Shown here in pieces: positions 17,134-25,945 of a stretch of DNA of 64,000 bases; the first letter of the stretch is position 1, and each line of letters starts with the position of its first letter. A program made the translations under genes and the position numbers. The notes beneath the pieces are model-generated. The model was not told the DNA's origin. It ran no database searches and was given only the letters and a program-made list of their open reading frames with translations. The stretch is from the NCBI GenBank assembly GCA_014656495.1, contig BNCN01000002.1, positions 558,001-622,000 of the forward strand. The letters are read 5' to 3'. Origin of the DNA: Comamonas sp. KCTC 72670 (lineage in GTDB: Bacteria; Myxococcota; Myxococcia; Myxococcales; Myxococcaceae).

Positions 17134-17257
17134 GTCTTGACCTGTTTCCTGGTAAGGAGGTGCCCGCCTTCACGGAGCGTCTCCAGCCCTCCGAATAAGA
17201 GCTGGAGACGGGTTCACGGGAAGGGCACGGGTCGTCCCCGGCCTCGCCCGTGACGGC

Positions 17258-17941
17258 TCAGGCCGCGTGCGAGGAGTGCGCGCCACCACCCATGTGGCGG
17301 GCAACGACGTCCAGGAACTCGTTGGACGACTCGGAGATGTCCACCGAGCGCGCGTCCACCCAGCCCTGCAGGAAGTTGTACGCCATCACGGCGGGGATGG
17401 CCACGAGCAGACCGAAGGCGGTGGTGATGAGCGCCTCGGCGATACCGGCCGAGATGGTGCCCAGACCGCCGGAGCCGGCCGCCGCCATCAGCTGGAAGGC
17501 GTTGACGATACCCATCGTCGTTCCGAGCAGACCGACGAACGGCGCCGTGGAGCCGACCGTGGCCAGCAGGCCCAGGCCGCGCTTCATGCTCTGGACCTCG
17601 CGCTGCGCCTGGCGCTCGAGCGCACGGGCCACGGACTCCACCGCGACGTCCTTGTTGTTCGGGCTGATCCGGTACGCCGTCAGGCCGGAGTTGATCACGC
17701 GTCCCAGGTGGCCCACGTCCTTGCCCAGGTTGGTGTTGGCGGCCGTGGTCAGGTCACCCTTGGCCAGGATGGCACCCATCTTCGCGGCGAAGTTGCGGCT
17801 GTCAGACCGCGTCTTGCGGAAGACGATCATGCGCTCCGCCATCACGACCAGCGAGGCGATGGACATGACGCCCAGGGTGAAGATGATCATACGGGCGAAG
17901 AGGCCCGTGTGCTCCCAGATTTCTGCGAGAGTGAATTGCAT
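17258..17941 (-). CDS. exbB: ExbB/TolQ/MotA-type proton channel protein
   Basis: A 227-residue protein with three transmembrane segments: about 14-36, about 125-150 around LLATVGSTAPFVGLLGTTMG, and about 165-190 around AEALITTAFGLLVAIPAV. These are the hallmark sequences of the family. ExbB pentamers house the ExbD dimer and convert proton flow into motion of TonB. GAGGAGGAG lies upstream of the ATG. It is the second gene of the run tonB-exbB-exbD-exbD. Confidence 0.94.
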   Translation of the reverse strand: MQFTLAEIWEHTGLFARMIIFTLGVMSIASLVVMAERMIVFRKTRSDSRNFAAKMGAILAKGDLTTAANTNLGKDVGHLGRVINSGLTAYRISPNNKDVAVESVARALERQAQREVQSMKRGLGLLATVGSTAPFVGLLGTTMGIVNAFQLMAAAGSGGLGTISAGIAEALITTAFGLLVAIPAVMAYNFLQGWVDARSVDISESSNEFLDVVARHMGGGAHSSHAA

Positions 17942-18012
17942 GGTTGGGTTGAGCGCTCCTCCTCACGAGCGCGGGGTTGTCGGCGATACGGCTCTAAACG
18001 ACGCGCCCGGAG

Positions 18013-18765
18013 TCAGCGCGGCAGCTTGAAGTTCAGGGTGAAGGTGTAGTCCACCTGCACGGGACGGCCCTGGAACGTGACGGGCTTGTAGCGCGACGAC
18101 GCCAGCGCGTCCAGGACAGCCCGGTCCATGTGGGGCAGGGGCTTGATGATCCGGCAGTTCTCCACTCGACCTTCCACGGTGACGATGCACTTCACGATCA
18201 TCGTCCCCTGGACGCGAGCCTCGAGCGCCTCTCGAGAGTACTCGGGCTGAGGACCCGACAGCTTCTCCGGGCGCGTCATTCCCGCGCCGAAGGGGAGCAC
18301 GTCGGTTCCCGTTCCGCCCAACTGGCCGCCCACCACGCCGCCAATCACACCACCGACAACGCCACCGACGACGCCACCGACCACGCCGCCTTCCACACCG
18401 CCTTCGACGGCTTCCTCACTGGCCTCTTCTTGCGCGGGAGGCTCGTCGGAGGGCTCCACTTCCTTGGGCGCCTCCTTCGGAATCTCCTTGGGCTGGACGA
18501 TGGCGTCCGGCTTCTTGGGCTTCTTCGGCTCCGTCTTCGGCTTGCTGGAAGAAGCGGGAGGCGGAGGAGGGGGAGGAGGAGGCGGAGGCGGAGCCATGGT
18601 CGCCTTCAGCGTGACCTCAATCTCCTTCTCCTCCAACGGGGGCGGACGCGTCGACAGCCAGACGGCCAGTCCGAACAGCGCCACATGGAGGATAACCGAG
18701 ACAGTAGCCCCGACGCCGAATCGCGACTTGGGCCCCTGACCACGGTCAAGGACTGAATCGAACAT
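18013..18765 (-). CDS. tonB: TonB-family energy transducer with Gly-Val repeat linker
   Basis: A 250-residue protein. The transmembrane anchor is at about 20-37 (ATVSVILHVALFGLAVWL), followed by a 12-residue poly-proline run (59-70), a Pro/Lys/Glu rod (75-120), a Gly-Val repeat block (122-151) and a C-terminal TonB domain (about 165-248) with YSREALEARVQGTMIVKCIV and the YKP motif in SSRYKPVTFQG. The C-terminal domain contains two cysteines (193 and 204) in the reducing-side strands. It spans the periplasm and contacts TonB boxes of outer-membrane transporters. It is divergent from oar, which implies Oar is a client. Confidence 0.93.
   Translation of the reverse strand: MFDSVLDRGQGPKSRFGVGATVSVILHVALFGLAVWLSTRPPPLEEKEIEVTLKATMAPPPPPPPPPPPPASSSKPKTEPKKPKKPDAIVQPKEIPKEAPKEVEPSDEPPAQEEASEEAVEGGVEGGVVGGVVGGVVGGVIGGVVGGQLGGTGTDVLPFGAGMTRPEKLSGPQPEYSREALEARVQGTMIVKCIVTVEGRVENCRIIKPLPHMDRAVLDALASSRYKPVTFQGRPVQVDYTFTLNFKLPR
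18325..18402 (-). repeat. 12-bp tandem repeats encoding Gly-Gly-Val-Val in tonB
   Basis: About six imperfect 12-bp units coding for GGVV-type quartets (TonB residues 122-147). Repeat-number change by slippage would alter linker length without a frameshift. Confidence 0.75.
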
Positions 18766-18831
18766 GCACTAGACTCCTCTTCACCAGTGGACACCCATCG
18801 ACGTCACACCGCCCGGATGAAAGGGCGCGCT

Positions 18832-18859
18832 ACCATACAGAAACGCGTTCCGGGTTCAA
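18832..18859 (-). promoter_or_regulatory. Sigma70-like promoter of the tonB-exbB-exbD operon
   Basis: Minus strand: TTGAAC (18854-18859), 16-bp spacer, TATGGT (18832-18837), about 66 bases before the tonB ATG. Confidence 0.5.
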
Positions 18860-18928
18860 GCAAGCATGGTCGACGGTGGCGGCGTGATCGGGCAATTGCC
18901 CCACTGGTTACCAAAAAGCAACGGTCTA

Positions 18929-18956
18929 TTGACAACTGCTAGACCTCGGATATTTT
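18929..18956 (+). promoter_or_regulatory. Strong sigma70-like promoter of oar
   Basis: A perfect TTGACA (18929-18934), 16-bp spacer, and TATTTT (18951-18956). The expected 5' UTR is about 35-40 bases and contains GGAGGGG 6 bases before the ATG, in keeping with an abundant protein. Confidence 0.6.
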
Positions 18957-18999
18957 CCCGGGTCATTTTCACTTGCAGCCCACCTTGGAGGGGTCTGGT

Positions 19000-21900
19000 A
19001 TGCACTTGAACCGAGTGCTCCGGGAAACCGGAGTTGTTGTCGCCGCAGGTCTGCTGTACGGATCGGCGGCTTTCGCCCAGTCGAGCGTGATCATCGGTAC
19101 CGTGATCGACGCTCAGAGCCGGCAGCCTGCCGCTGACGTCGTTGTGACCGCCACCTCGCCCAACCTTCAGGGTGAGCAGACGGTCGTCACCGACGCGCAG
19201 GGTAACTACCGCATTCCCCAGTTGCCCCCCGGCGACTACACCCTGCGGTTCGAGAAGGAGAGCTTCAAGCCGTACGCTCGCTCCGCGATCCAGCTGCGCC
19301 TGAACCGCACGATCCGCGTCAACGTCGAGCTGCTCCCCGAGTCGCTCGGTGAGGTCGTGGAAATCGTCGGCGCGCCCCCGACCATCGACGTGGGTTCCAC
19401 GACGATGGGCGTGAACGTCGACCAGGAGTTCATCAAGCGCATCGCCGTCGCGCGTCCGGGTGGTAAGGGCGGCGCGACCCGCTCCTTCGAGTCCCTGGCC
19501 GAGCTGGCGCCTGGCGCCCAGAACGACAACTACGGCGTCTCGATCAACGGCTCGACCTCGCCTGAGAACGGCTACGTGGTGGACGGTCTGTCCACGAACG
19601 ACCCGGCCTTCGGCATCAACGCGAGCCCGCTGAGCATCGAGTTCGTTCAGGACGTGAACATCATCACCGGCGGTTACATGCCGGAGTTCGGCCGGTCCAC
19701 CGGCGGCGTCATCAACGCGGTCACCCGGTCGGGCTCCAACGAGTTCCACGGCTCCGTGTTCGCGAACTGGACGCCGGGAACGCTCGAGGGCAACCGCACG
19801 CAGGTTCGGTCCGAGGGTACGGTCATCACCGGCCTGAACCAGCTGCAGAACCTGGGCGACTTCGGTGCCACCCTCGGTGGTCCGATCCTCAAGGACAAGC
19901 TGTGGTTCTTCGCCGGTTTCGCGCCGTCGTTCACGCGCTACCAGCACACCCGCACGCTCAACACGCTGCGCCTGGATGACGAGGGCAACCGGGTTCGGGA
20001 CGAGGCCGGTTTCTCGCAGACCGACGTCATCCCCGGCTCCGCCCGGAACTACTACGCCGACTCCCGTACCGTTCAGTACATGGGTAAGTTGACGTACCTC
20101 ATCAACCAGGACCACAACATCTCGCTGGCCCTCAACGGCACCCCGTCCTCGACGGGTGGTCTGGGCAAGCTGGCGATTGATCCTCGCTCCGGTGGTCTGC
20201 CGGGCGTGCTGGCCTCGCGGCCGGGCGACTTTGGTCTGACCGAGACCAACGCGAACACCACGTCGCTGGCCCTGAAGTACGCCGGTGCCTTCGCGGACAA
20301 GAAGGTCCTCGTCGACGCCAACCTCGGCTGGTTCCACCAGACCGCGTCCACCCTGCCGGGCGACGGCAGCAACCTGGGTGACCGCACGGGCCTGGCGGGC
20401 TACTCCCGCATGGCGTACATCAACCCCCGTCCTCTGACCCTCTTCGAGGGCCTGCCCGCGGGGCAGGAGGCGGCTTGCGGCAGCACGCCGGAAGAGCAGC
20501 TGGCTCGCTGCCCGGTGACGGGCTACACGGTCGGTGGTCCTGGCTTCATGAGCGATCAGACGCTGGATCGCTACCAGGCCAACGCCAAGGCCACGTACCT
20601 GCTGAACGCCCTGGGCACGCACGTGTTCAAGGCCGGCGTCGACGTCGAACTGCTGTCGTTCGACCAGACGAAGGCGTACGGCGGCGGCGTGTACTTCCAG
20701 GAGGGTGGTTCGTGGAGCCCTGCGACCCAGGGTCCCCGCGCGGTGCACGACGTGCGTCGCTACGGCTACCAGACCGGTCCTGACTCCGCGGTGACCCAGT
20801 TCACCCAGGTGGCCAAGACGACCAGCACCACGGTCGGTGGCTTCCTCCAGGACTCCTGGTCCATCGCGAACCGGGTGACCCTGAACCTGGGCGTCCGGTA
20901 CGACGTGCAGGCGCTCTACGGCGGCAACGGCGATCTCTCGCTGCTGCTCGGCAACCAGTGGTCGCCGCGCCTCGGCGCCATCGTGGACCCGTTCGCCAAC
21001 GGCCGCGCCAAGGTGTTCGTGAACTTCGCCCGTTACTACGAGCAGGTTCCGCTCAACCTGATGGACCGCGCGTTCCCGGGTGAGAACCGCATCGGTGCGC
21101 GTCGCTTCCTCGCGGAGCCCGGCGAGGGCTCGGCCACGCGTTGCGACCCGTTCACCTACGAGAGCCAGCAGGCCACCTGCCAGGGCGACGGCAACCTGCA
21201 GTCGATCCCCGAGAGCAGCCGCAACGTGAACCGCTTCTACACGGGCGGCACGGCGGCGGGTACGCCGGTGGATCCGGACATCAAGGCCCAGTCCTCTGAT
21301 GAAATCGTGGTCGGCGCCGAGTACGAAGTGCTGGCGAACACCCGCCTGGGTGCGAGCTACACGCACAAGAACATGAACTCGGTCATCGAGGACATGAGCC
21401 GCGACGACGGCAACACGTACTTCCTCGGTAACCCGGGCAGCGGCTTCGCCCAGGAGTTCCCGACGCCGGTTCGTAACTACGACAACGTCACCGTCTACCT
21501 GAACCGTACGTTCTCCGACGGCTGGCTCGCCCAGGCCAACTACACCTGGTCGCGCCTGTACGGTAACTACCCCGGTCTGTTCCGTCCTGAGACGGGCCAG
21601 CTCGACCCGAACATCCTCTCGGACTTCGACCTCATCGAGCTCCTGGAGAACCGCACGGGTCTGCTGCCGTTCGACCGCACGCACCAGATCAAGATCTTCG
21701 GTGCGAAGGAGTTCAACATCTCGAACGCCCTGTCGGCGAGCGTGGGTGTCTCCTACCGCGGTAACTCCGGTACGCCGATCAACTACTGGGGCCACCACTG
21801 GGCCTACGGCTCGGACGAGTCCTTCGTCCTTCCCCGTGGCGCCGGCGGCCGTACGCCGTGGATCAACACCATCGACTCCAACATTGGCGTGAACTACCGC

Positions 21901-22188
21901 GTCAGCAAGGACAGCGTGGTGTCGTTCACCCTGGACGTGTTCAACCTCTTCAACTTCCAGGGCGTGAACTCCGTCGACCAGACGTACACGGTGCGTGACA
22001 TCAAGCCCATCCCGGGTGGAACGCCGGCCGACCTGGAGAACCTCCCGGGCCGCGTGGTCTTCCAGGACCAGGCGCCGCGTGACGAGCCGTTCGGCAGCGT
22101 GGACGGCGACGTGAACCCGAACTTCAAGAACCCGACCTCGTACCAGGCGCCCCGTCAGGTTCGCTTCGGCATCCGGTACACGTTCTAA
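19000..22188 (+). CDS. oar: Oar-type TonB-dependent outer-membrane receptor
   Basis: A 1062-residue outer-membrane protein. The signal peptide is residues 1-26 (cleavage after AFA). A CarboxypepD_reg beta-sandwich follows (about 29-105, VIIGTVIDAQSRQPAADVVV), then a plug domain (about 115-250, with NGYVVDGLSTNDP and GRSTGGVINAVTRSG), and a 22-strand barrel ending in the terminal aromatic RFGIRYTF. In M. xanthus, Oar is required for development and, as I recall, for secretion of the protease PopC across the outer membrane. Position, length (about 115 kDa) and the divergent tonB operon agree. Codon use is richer in CGT, GGT and GTC-type codons than in neighbours, suggesting high expression. The ATG at 19000 is preferred over the upstream TTG at 18973. 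Confidence 0.92.
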   Translation: MHLNRVLRETGVVVAAGLLYGSAAFAQSSVIIGTVIDAQSRQPAADVVVTATSPNLQGEQTVVTDAQGNYRIPQLPPGDYTLRFEKESFKPYARSAIQLRLNRTIRVNVELLPESLGEVVEIVGAPPTIDVGSTTMGVNVDQEFIKRIAVARPGGKGGATRSFESLAELAPGAQNDNYGVSINGSTSPENGYVVDGLSTNDPAFGINASPLSIEFVQDVNIITGGYMPEFGRSTGGVINAVTRSGSNEFHGSVFANWTPGTLEGNRTQVRSEGTVITGLNQLQNLGDFGATLGGPILKDKLWFFAGFAPSFTRYQHTRTLNTLRLDDEGNRVRDEAGFSQTDVIPGSARNYYADSRTVQYMGKLTYLINQDHNISLALNGTPSSTGGLGKLAIDPRSGGLPGVLASRPGDFGLTETNANTTSLALKYAGAFADKKVLVDANLGWFHQTASTLPGDGSNLGDRTGLAGYSRMAYINPRPLTLFEGLPAGQEAACGSTPEEQLARCPVTGYTVGGPGFMSDQTLDRYQANAKATYLLNALGTHVFKAGVDVELLSFDQTKAYGGGVYFQEGGSWSPATQGPRAVHDVRRYGYQTGPDSAVTQFTQVAKTTSTTVGGFLQDSWSIANRVTLNLGVRYDVQALYGGNGDLSLLLGNQWSPRLGAIVDPFANGRAKVFVNFARYYEQVPLNLMDRAFPGENRIGARRFLAEPGEGSATRCDPFTYESQQATCQGDGNLQSIPESSRNVNRFYTGGTAAGTPVDPDIKAQSSDEIVVGAEYEVLANTRLGASYTHKNMNSVIEDMSRDDGNTYFLGNPGSGFAQEFPTPVRNYDNVTVYLNRTFSDGWLAQANYTWSRLYGNYPGLFRPETGQLDPNILSDFDLIELLENRTGLLPFDRTHQIKIFGAKEFNISNALSASVGVSYRGNSGTPINYWGHHWAYGSDESFVLPRGAGGRTPWINTIDSNIGVNYRVSKDSVVSFTLDVFNLFNFQGVNSVDQTYTVRDIKPIPGGTPADLENLPGRVVFQDQAPRDEPFGSVDGDVNPNFKNPTSYQAPRQVRFGIRYTF

Positions 22189-22224
22189 TCCCAGGCCCAC
22201 TCACGGAATCGGAACAACAGTCAA

Positions 22225-22935
22225 ATGACCAAGAACATCGTCAACACTGCGTTGGTTCTCCTGGGCGCGGGAAGCCTGATGACGGGCTGCAACTTCGAAC
22301 AGCCTGACCCTGGCTGCTTCGTGCAGGAGTCCCCCCACTGGGCCGTGAAGTACGATCGCGTCCAGGAGGGCCGGGATGCCTCTGGCAATGCCTGCGACAC
22401 CGTGGCGCCGCCCGCCGAAATGATGGGCGTCTACCGGTACATCGATCTGCAGAACGGGACCGCGAAGCTGGCGCTCCGTCCTCAGACGCTGGCGAGCCGG
22501 GGTGCCGTGGACGACTCCACCGACCAGAGCGAGCAGACCGCAATCGGCGCCCTGGCGACGGAGCGTGACGCGGAGGACTTCTGCGACGCGCCGAGCTTCC
22601 CCGCGGCTCGCGTCAACGTGGCCTCCCCCGCGAACCAGATCGTGTACCAGTACTCCAACGTCCGCGTGTACTCGGCGCCTTCGTCTCCGGGCACCCAGCT
22701 GACGGGCGAGCTGACCTACACGAACAATGGCTGCACGTCGACGTACGTGATCAACGCCATCTGGCCGGCCGTGGGTTGCGACCCTGACTCCGACGCCCCG
22801 ATGGACAACTGCGGTCCGGGCTCCGGCCTGAACCCGGAGTTCGCGGCGACGTGCATCACCACCGCGAACTGCGCGATCTTCGCTGGCGCGGCCAACTGCT
22901 GCGTGCCGACGAACCAGGTCCCGTCGTTCAAGTAG
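22225..22935 (+). CDS. Cys-rich lipoprotein cotranscribed with oar
   Basis: A 236-residue exported protein with lipobox LMTGC (Cys22). The mature part carries about eleven further cysteines, clustered at the end (CITTANCAIFAGAANCCVP), suggesting a disulfide-bonded surface or periplasmic fold. No family was recognised. It starts 36 bp after the oar stop, before any terminator, so the two are probably one transcript. A role as a surface partner of the receptor, like the SusD-type lipoprotein paired with SusC, is an inference from position only. Confidence 0.75.
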   Translation: MTKNIVNTALVLLGAGSLMTGCNFEQPDPGCFVQESPHWAVKYDRVQEGRDASGNACDTVAPPAEMMGVYRYIDLQNGTAKLALRPQTLASRGAVDDSTDQSEQTAIGALATERDAEDFCDAPSFPAARVNVASPANQIVYQYSNVRVYSAPSSPGTQLTGELTYTNNGCTSTYVINAIWPAVGCDPDSDAPMDNCGPGSGLNPEFAATCITTANCAIFAGAANCCVPTNQVPSFK

Positions 22936-22958
22936 TCAGAAAAGTCGTCTGCTGAACC

Positions 22959-23040
22959 GCGCCACCCGACCTGGGTGGCGCACCTCGGCCCCGGCGGTCT
23001 CTCCCCCACACGGGAGTGGCTGACCGGGGCCGCGGTGTTT
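22959..23040 (+). terminator. Two stem-loops after the oar operon
   Basis: The first hairpin is a perfect 9-bp stem (22959-22967 / 22973-22981). The second has a perfect 9-bp outer stem (22986-22994 / 23024-23032), an inner CTCCC/GGGAG stem, and a short TTT tail at 23038-23040. Together they are likely to end the oar-lipoprotein transcript. Confidence 0.6.
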
Positions 23041-23066
23041 AAAAGGCTGGACCTGTTTGGAGGCAC

Positions 23067-24611
23067 ATGGAGGGCCGTTACTCACTCATCGAGCGCGTTC
23101 GCAGCCTGCTGGCGGACGAAGAGGGCACGCTGCACAAGGCGGCGCCCTACCGGGTGGCCCTCTGCTACCCGAGCCCCTACCACGTGGGCATGAGCTCGCT
23201 TGGCTATCAGGCCATCTACCGCGAGATTCACTCACATCCTGGCGCCACCGCGGAGCGGGTCTTCCTCCCGGATGATGTCGAGGCCTTCCAGCGCACGCGC
23301 ACGCCGCTGTTCACGTGGGAGTCCCAGGCGGACGTCGCGGACTTCGACATGCTGGCCTTCTCGGTCGCCTATGAGCTGGAGCTGACCGGCCTGTTCTCCA
23401 TGCTGGAGCTGGCCAAGCTGCCGCTGCTGGCGGAGGAGCGCCGGGACGGCCGCTATCCGCTCGTGGTGGGCGGCGGTCCGTTGACCTTCTCCAATCCTGA
23501 TCCGCTCGAGCCCTTCGTGGACGTGCTCGTCCAGGGCGAGGCGGAAGACCTCATCCATGTCCTCATCGACGCTGCGGCTTCGATGGAGCGCGAGGCGCTG
23601 CTGACGCACCTGTCGCGCATCCCCGGCTTCCGAGTCCCGGGGCGGGGTGGGGCGCGCTATCACGTGGCGAAGGCGACGGACTCTCGGCTGCCTGCTCGCT
23701 CGCAAATCATCACGCCCCACACCGAGCTGCGCTCGATGTTCCTCATCGAACCGGAGCGGGGGTGCTCTCGAGGCTGCCATTACTGCGTCATGCGGCGCAC
23801 CACGAATGGCGGCATGCGCACGGTGCCGCCCGAGCGGATTCTGTCACTGATTCCCGAGCATGCCCGGCGGGTGGGGCTGGTGGGCGCGGCCGTAACGGAC
23901 CATCCGCGCATCGTCGAGTTGCTCCGGACCCTTGTCGACGCCGGGCGGGAAGTGGGCGTGTCCTCCCTGCGCGCGGACCGACTGACTCAGGAGTTGGTGG
24001 ATCAGCTCCGGCGCGGAGGCGCCACCAACCTCACGGTGGCGGCGGACGGGCCTTCGCAGCGGCTTCGGGACATGGTGGACCGGAAGCACTCGGAGGAGCA
24101 GATTGTCCGGGCCGCGACCTTCGCTCGTACCGCGGGGATGAAGCAGCTCAAGGTCTACAACGTCGTGGGGTTGCCGACGGAAGAGGACGCGGACATCGAC
24201 GAGCTGATCCGCTTCACCGCCGAGCTGTCGCGCATCCTGCCGGTGGCGCTGGGCGTGGCGCCCTTCGTCGCCAAGCGGAACACCCCGCTGGATGGCGCGC
24301 CCTTCACGGGCATCCGCGAGGTGGAAGGGCGGCTGGAGCGGCTGCGCAAGGGGCTCCGGGGGCGAGCCGAGGTGCGGCCCACGTCCGCGCGCTGGGCCTG
24401 GGTGGAGTACATGCTGGCCCAGTGCGGGCCGGAGGCGGGGCTGGCCGCCATGGATGCCTGGAAGGCGGGTGGCAGCTTCGCCGCGTGGAAGCGCGCGTTC
24501 GCTGACCGGGACTGCGAGCCGTATCTGGCGCGCCGGGTGGAGGATGGGCGGCGCAACCCGGTGTTGTGGCCCACGGTGCCCCGGGTGGCGCCTCCGGCGT
24601 CCGCCGCCTGA
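23067..24611 (+). CDS. Radical SAM protein with N-terminal B12-binding-like domain
   Basis: A 514-residue protein. The N-terminal part (about 25-200) resembles the cobalamin-binding-like domain of TIGR03960-type proteins (VALCYPSPYHVGMSSLGYQ, then PLVVGGGPLTFSNP). The radical SAM core begins at about 225, with FeS ligands Cys233, Cys237 and Cys240 in CSRGCHYC, a spacing of CxxxCxxC. The TIM-barrel continues through LKVYNVVGLPTEEDAD. The substrate is unknown. It starts 30 bp downstream of the oar-operon hairpins and is followed about 100 bp later by an unrelated helical protein. Confidence 0.85.
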   Translation: MEGRYSLIERVRSLLADEEGTLHKAAPYRVALCYPSPYHVGMSSLGYQAIYREIHSHPGATAERVFLPDDVEAFQRTRTPLFTWESQADVADFDMLAFSVAYELELTGLFSMLELAKLPLLAEERRDGRYPLVVGGGPLTFSNPDPLEPFVDVLVQGEAEDLIHVLIDAAASMEREALLTHLSRIPGFRVPGRGGARYHVAKATDSRLPARSQIITPHTELRSMFLIEPERGCSRGCHYCVMRRTTNGGMRTVPPERILSLIPEHARRVGLVGAAVTDHPRIVELLRTLVDAGREVGVSSLRADRLTQELVDQLRRGGATNLTVAADGPSQRLRDMVDRKHSEEQIVRAATFARTAGMKQLKVYNVVGLPTEEDADIDELIRFTAELSRILPVALGVAPFVAKRNTPLDGAPFTGIREVEGRLERLRKGLRGRAEVRPTSARWAWVEYMLAQCGPEAGLAAMDAWKAGGSFAAWKRAFADRDCEPYLARRVEDGRRNPVLWPTVPRVAPPASAA

Positions 24612-24708
24612 CGTGAAGGTGCACGTGGAAGTGCACGTCCGCCTCGGGTTCCGCTAGAAGTCTCCGCTGGCGCGCCGATGGCCGGCGTCCAGGGCAGCGG
24701 AGAACCAG

Positions 24709-25626
24709 GTGAGCACGCAGCGAGTGGACAAGTCGTGGCAGCAAAAGGGCCTGAAGGAGTACTCGACGGAGGCCCTGCTCGGGACGCTCGGCCACTATGG
24801 CATTGCCGTGGGCGAGGACGACTTCCGCAAGCTGGCGGAGACGTCCTTCCCGCTCGGGATTGCCCAGCAGTGGCGGCAGAGCTGGAAGGGCACCGGCCCC
24901 TTCAAGGACTTCGTCGTGGGGGCGGCGGTGGAGCTGTGGAGCCGCTGGCTTCCGGACCGTGTGGCCCCCATGGAGATGGCGGACACCCTGGCGAACCTGA
25001 TGCAGCAGCTGGCGCTCCTGCTGGATGGCAAGCAGGACGCGGCGGTGGATGCGGCCTTCGAGAAGATGAACGCCGTGCGCGGGAAGATGCCGCTCGACGA
25101 GAAGGGCGCGCCCCAGGAGCGCTTCATGCGCGAGGCGCTGGCGCCCTTCACGGAGAAGCAGGCGGAGGTCTTCGACAGCCTCGCGGAGGCGCTGGCCTCC
25201 TCGGGCCAGGTGGCGCACGCCGAGTCCTTCGCGGACCTGGAGGAGTTCCTCCTGCCGGAGCGCCGTGGCATCTCGAAGGCCATTGTTCGCGCGGCCCGTG
25301 GCGAGCTGGAGCCCGCCACCGCGGACATGGTGAAGCTCACCGAGGACACCGAGCGCTCGCCCATCGCCCGGCTGCTGGCGGTGGATGGCCTCATCCACAT
25401 CAAGGCGCATGGTCAGGCGGCCGCGGCGGCCCGCACCCTGCTGGCGTCGGCGGAGCAGGGCGGTGACCTGCACCTCGCGCTGGACCTCGTTCCCCGCCTG
25501 GAGCACATCTACAAGGCGCAGAACGACCGCGAGTCGCTGCTGGAGCTCATGGGCATCGCCGAGCGGCTCGAGGCGGCCCACGACAAGATTCACCCTGGGC
25601 ACCGCCGTCACCGGCACGGGCGCTGA
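24709..25626 (+). CDS. Alpha-helical protein of unknown function
   Basis: A 305-residue soluble protein with no signal peptide or membrane segment. It is almost wholly helical with repeated heptad-like patterns (LANLMQQLALLLDGKQD, FDSLAEALASSGQV), which suggests a TPR/HEAT-like solenoid; the end is His/Arg-rich (HPGHRRHRHGR). The GTG start has GGAG 6 bases upstream. No family recognised and no catalytic motif seen. A hairpin with a pyrimidine tail follows the stop. Confidence 0.65.
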   Translation: MSTQRVDKSWQQKGLKEYSTEALLGTLGHYGIAVGEDDFRKLAETSFPLGIAQQWRQSWKGTGPFKDFVVGAAVELWSRWLPDRVAPMEMADTLANLMQQLALLLDGKQDAAVDAAFEKMNAVRGKMPLDEKGAPQERFMREALAPFTEKQAEVFDSLAEALASSGQVAHAESFADLEEFLLPERRGISKAIVRAARGELEPATADMVKLTEDTERSPIARLLAVDGLIHIKAHGQAAAAARTLLASAEQGGDLHLALDLVPRLEHIYKAQNDRESLLELMGIAERLEAAHDKIHPGHRRHRHGR

Positions 25627-25640
25627 GTCGCTCGCGGGAG

Positions 25641-25666
25641 GAGGGGCTTTCTCTGCCCCTCTTCCC
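25641..25666 (+). terminator. Putative terminator after the helical-protein gene
   Basis: A 7-bp stem GAGGGGC/GCCCCTC (25641-25647 / 25655-25661) with a TTTCTCT loop, followed by TTCCC; it lies 15 bp after the stop. Confidence 0.45.
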
Positions 25667-25945
25667 CTGGCGCGGCCGTGTGGCGAGTTGGCGATGCGCG
25701 CACCCGGGGGCATCCTCCGTGCGGTGCGCGCGCCCTCCAAGCGGGCGGCCGGCAGCAACGGGAAGCGTCAGTGAAGGCAGGCGCATCCGCCACGCGGTGC
25801 GCGCGCTCCACGCAGGGAGAGGGCCCCCCAGGAAGCGGGGCGCGATGCTCCATGCGCCTGGCGTCGTACGGCCCTCGCAGGCGGAAGCGCATGTGAGAGC
25901 TCCACGCCCGCACGGACCCCGCGCCAGGGCCCGCCAAGGTCCGGC
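25667..25945. other. Intergenic region without a recognised gene
   Basis: About 280 bp between convergent genes. It holds a 13-bp direct repeat GCGGTGCGCGCGC at 25721-25733 and 25794-25806. Short open frames here have no ribosome binding site and look non-coding. Confidence 0.5.

Noticed and set aside
18310..18410. CRISPR-like or regulatory short repeats
   Set aside because: They are 12-bp codon-phase repeats within the tonB linker.
18856..22200. Long open frame (1114 codons) on the strand opposite oar
   Set aside because: It mirrors a highly expressed, clearly coding gene; the product is Arg/Val/His-rich with no domain, and it arises from high third-position G+C.
24619..24638. Repeated GTGCACGT after the radical SAM gene
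   Set aside because: It can form only a 6-bp stem, has no T-tract, and is too short to call a terminator or site.
25678..25896. Small plus-strand open frame in the 25.7-25.9 kb gap
   Set aside because: No ribosome binding site, Arg/Gly/Pro-rich composition as expected from random high-G+C frames.
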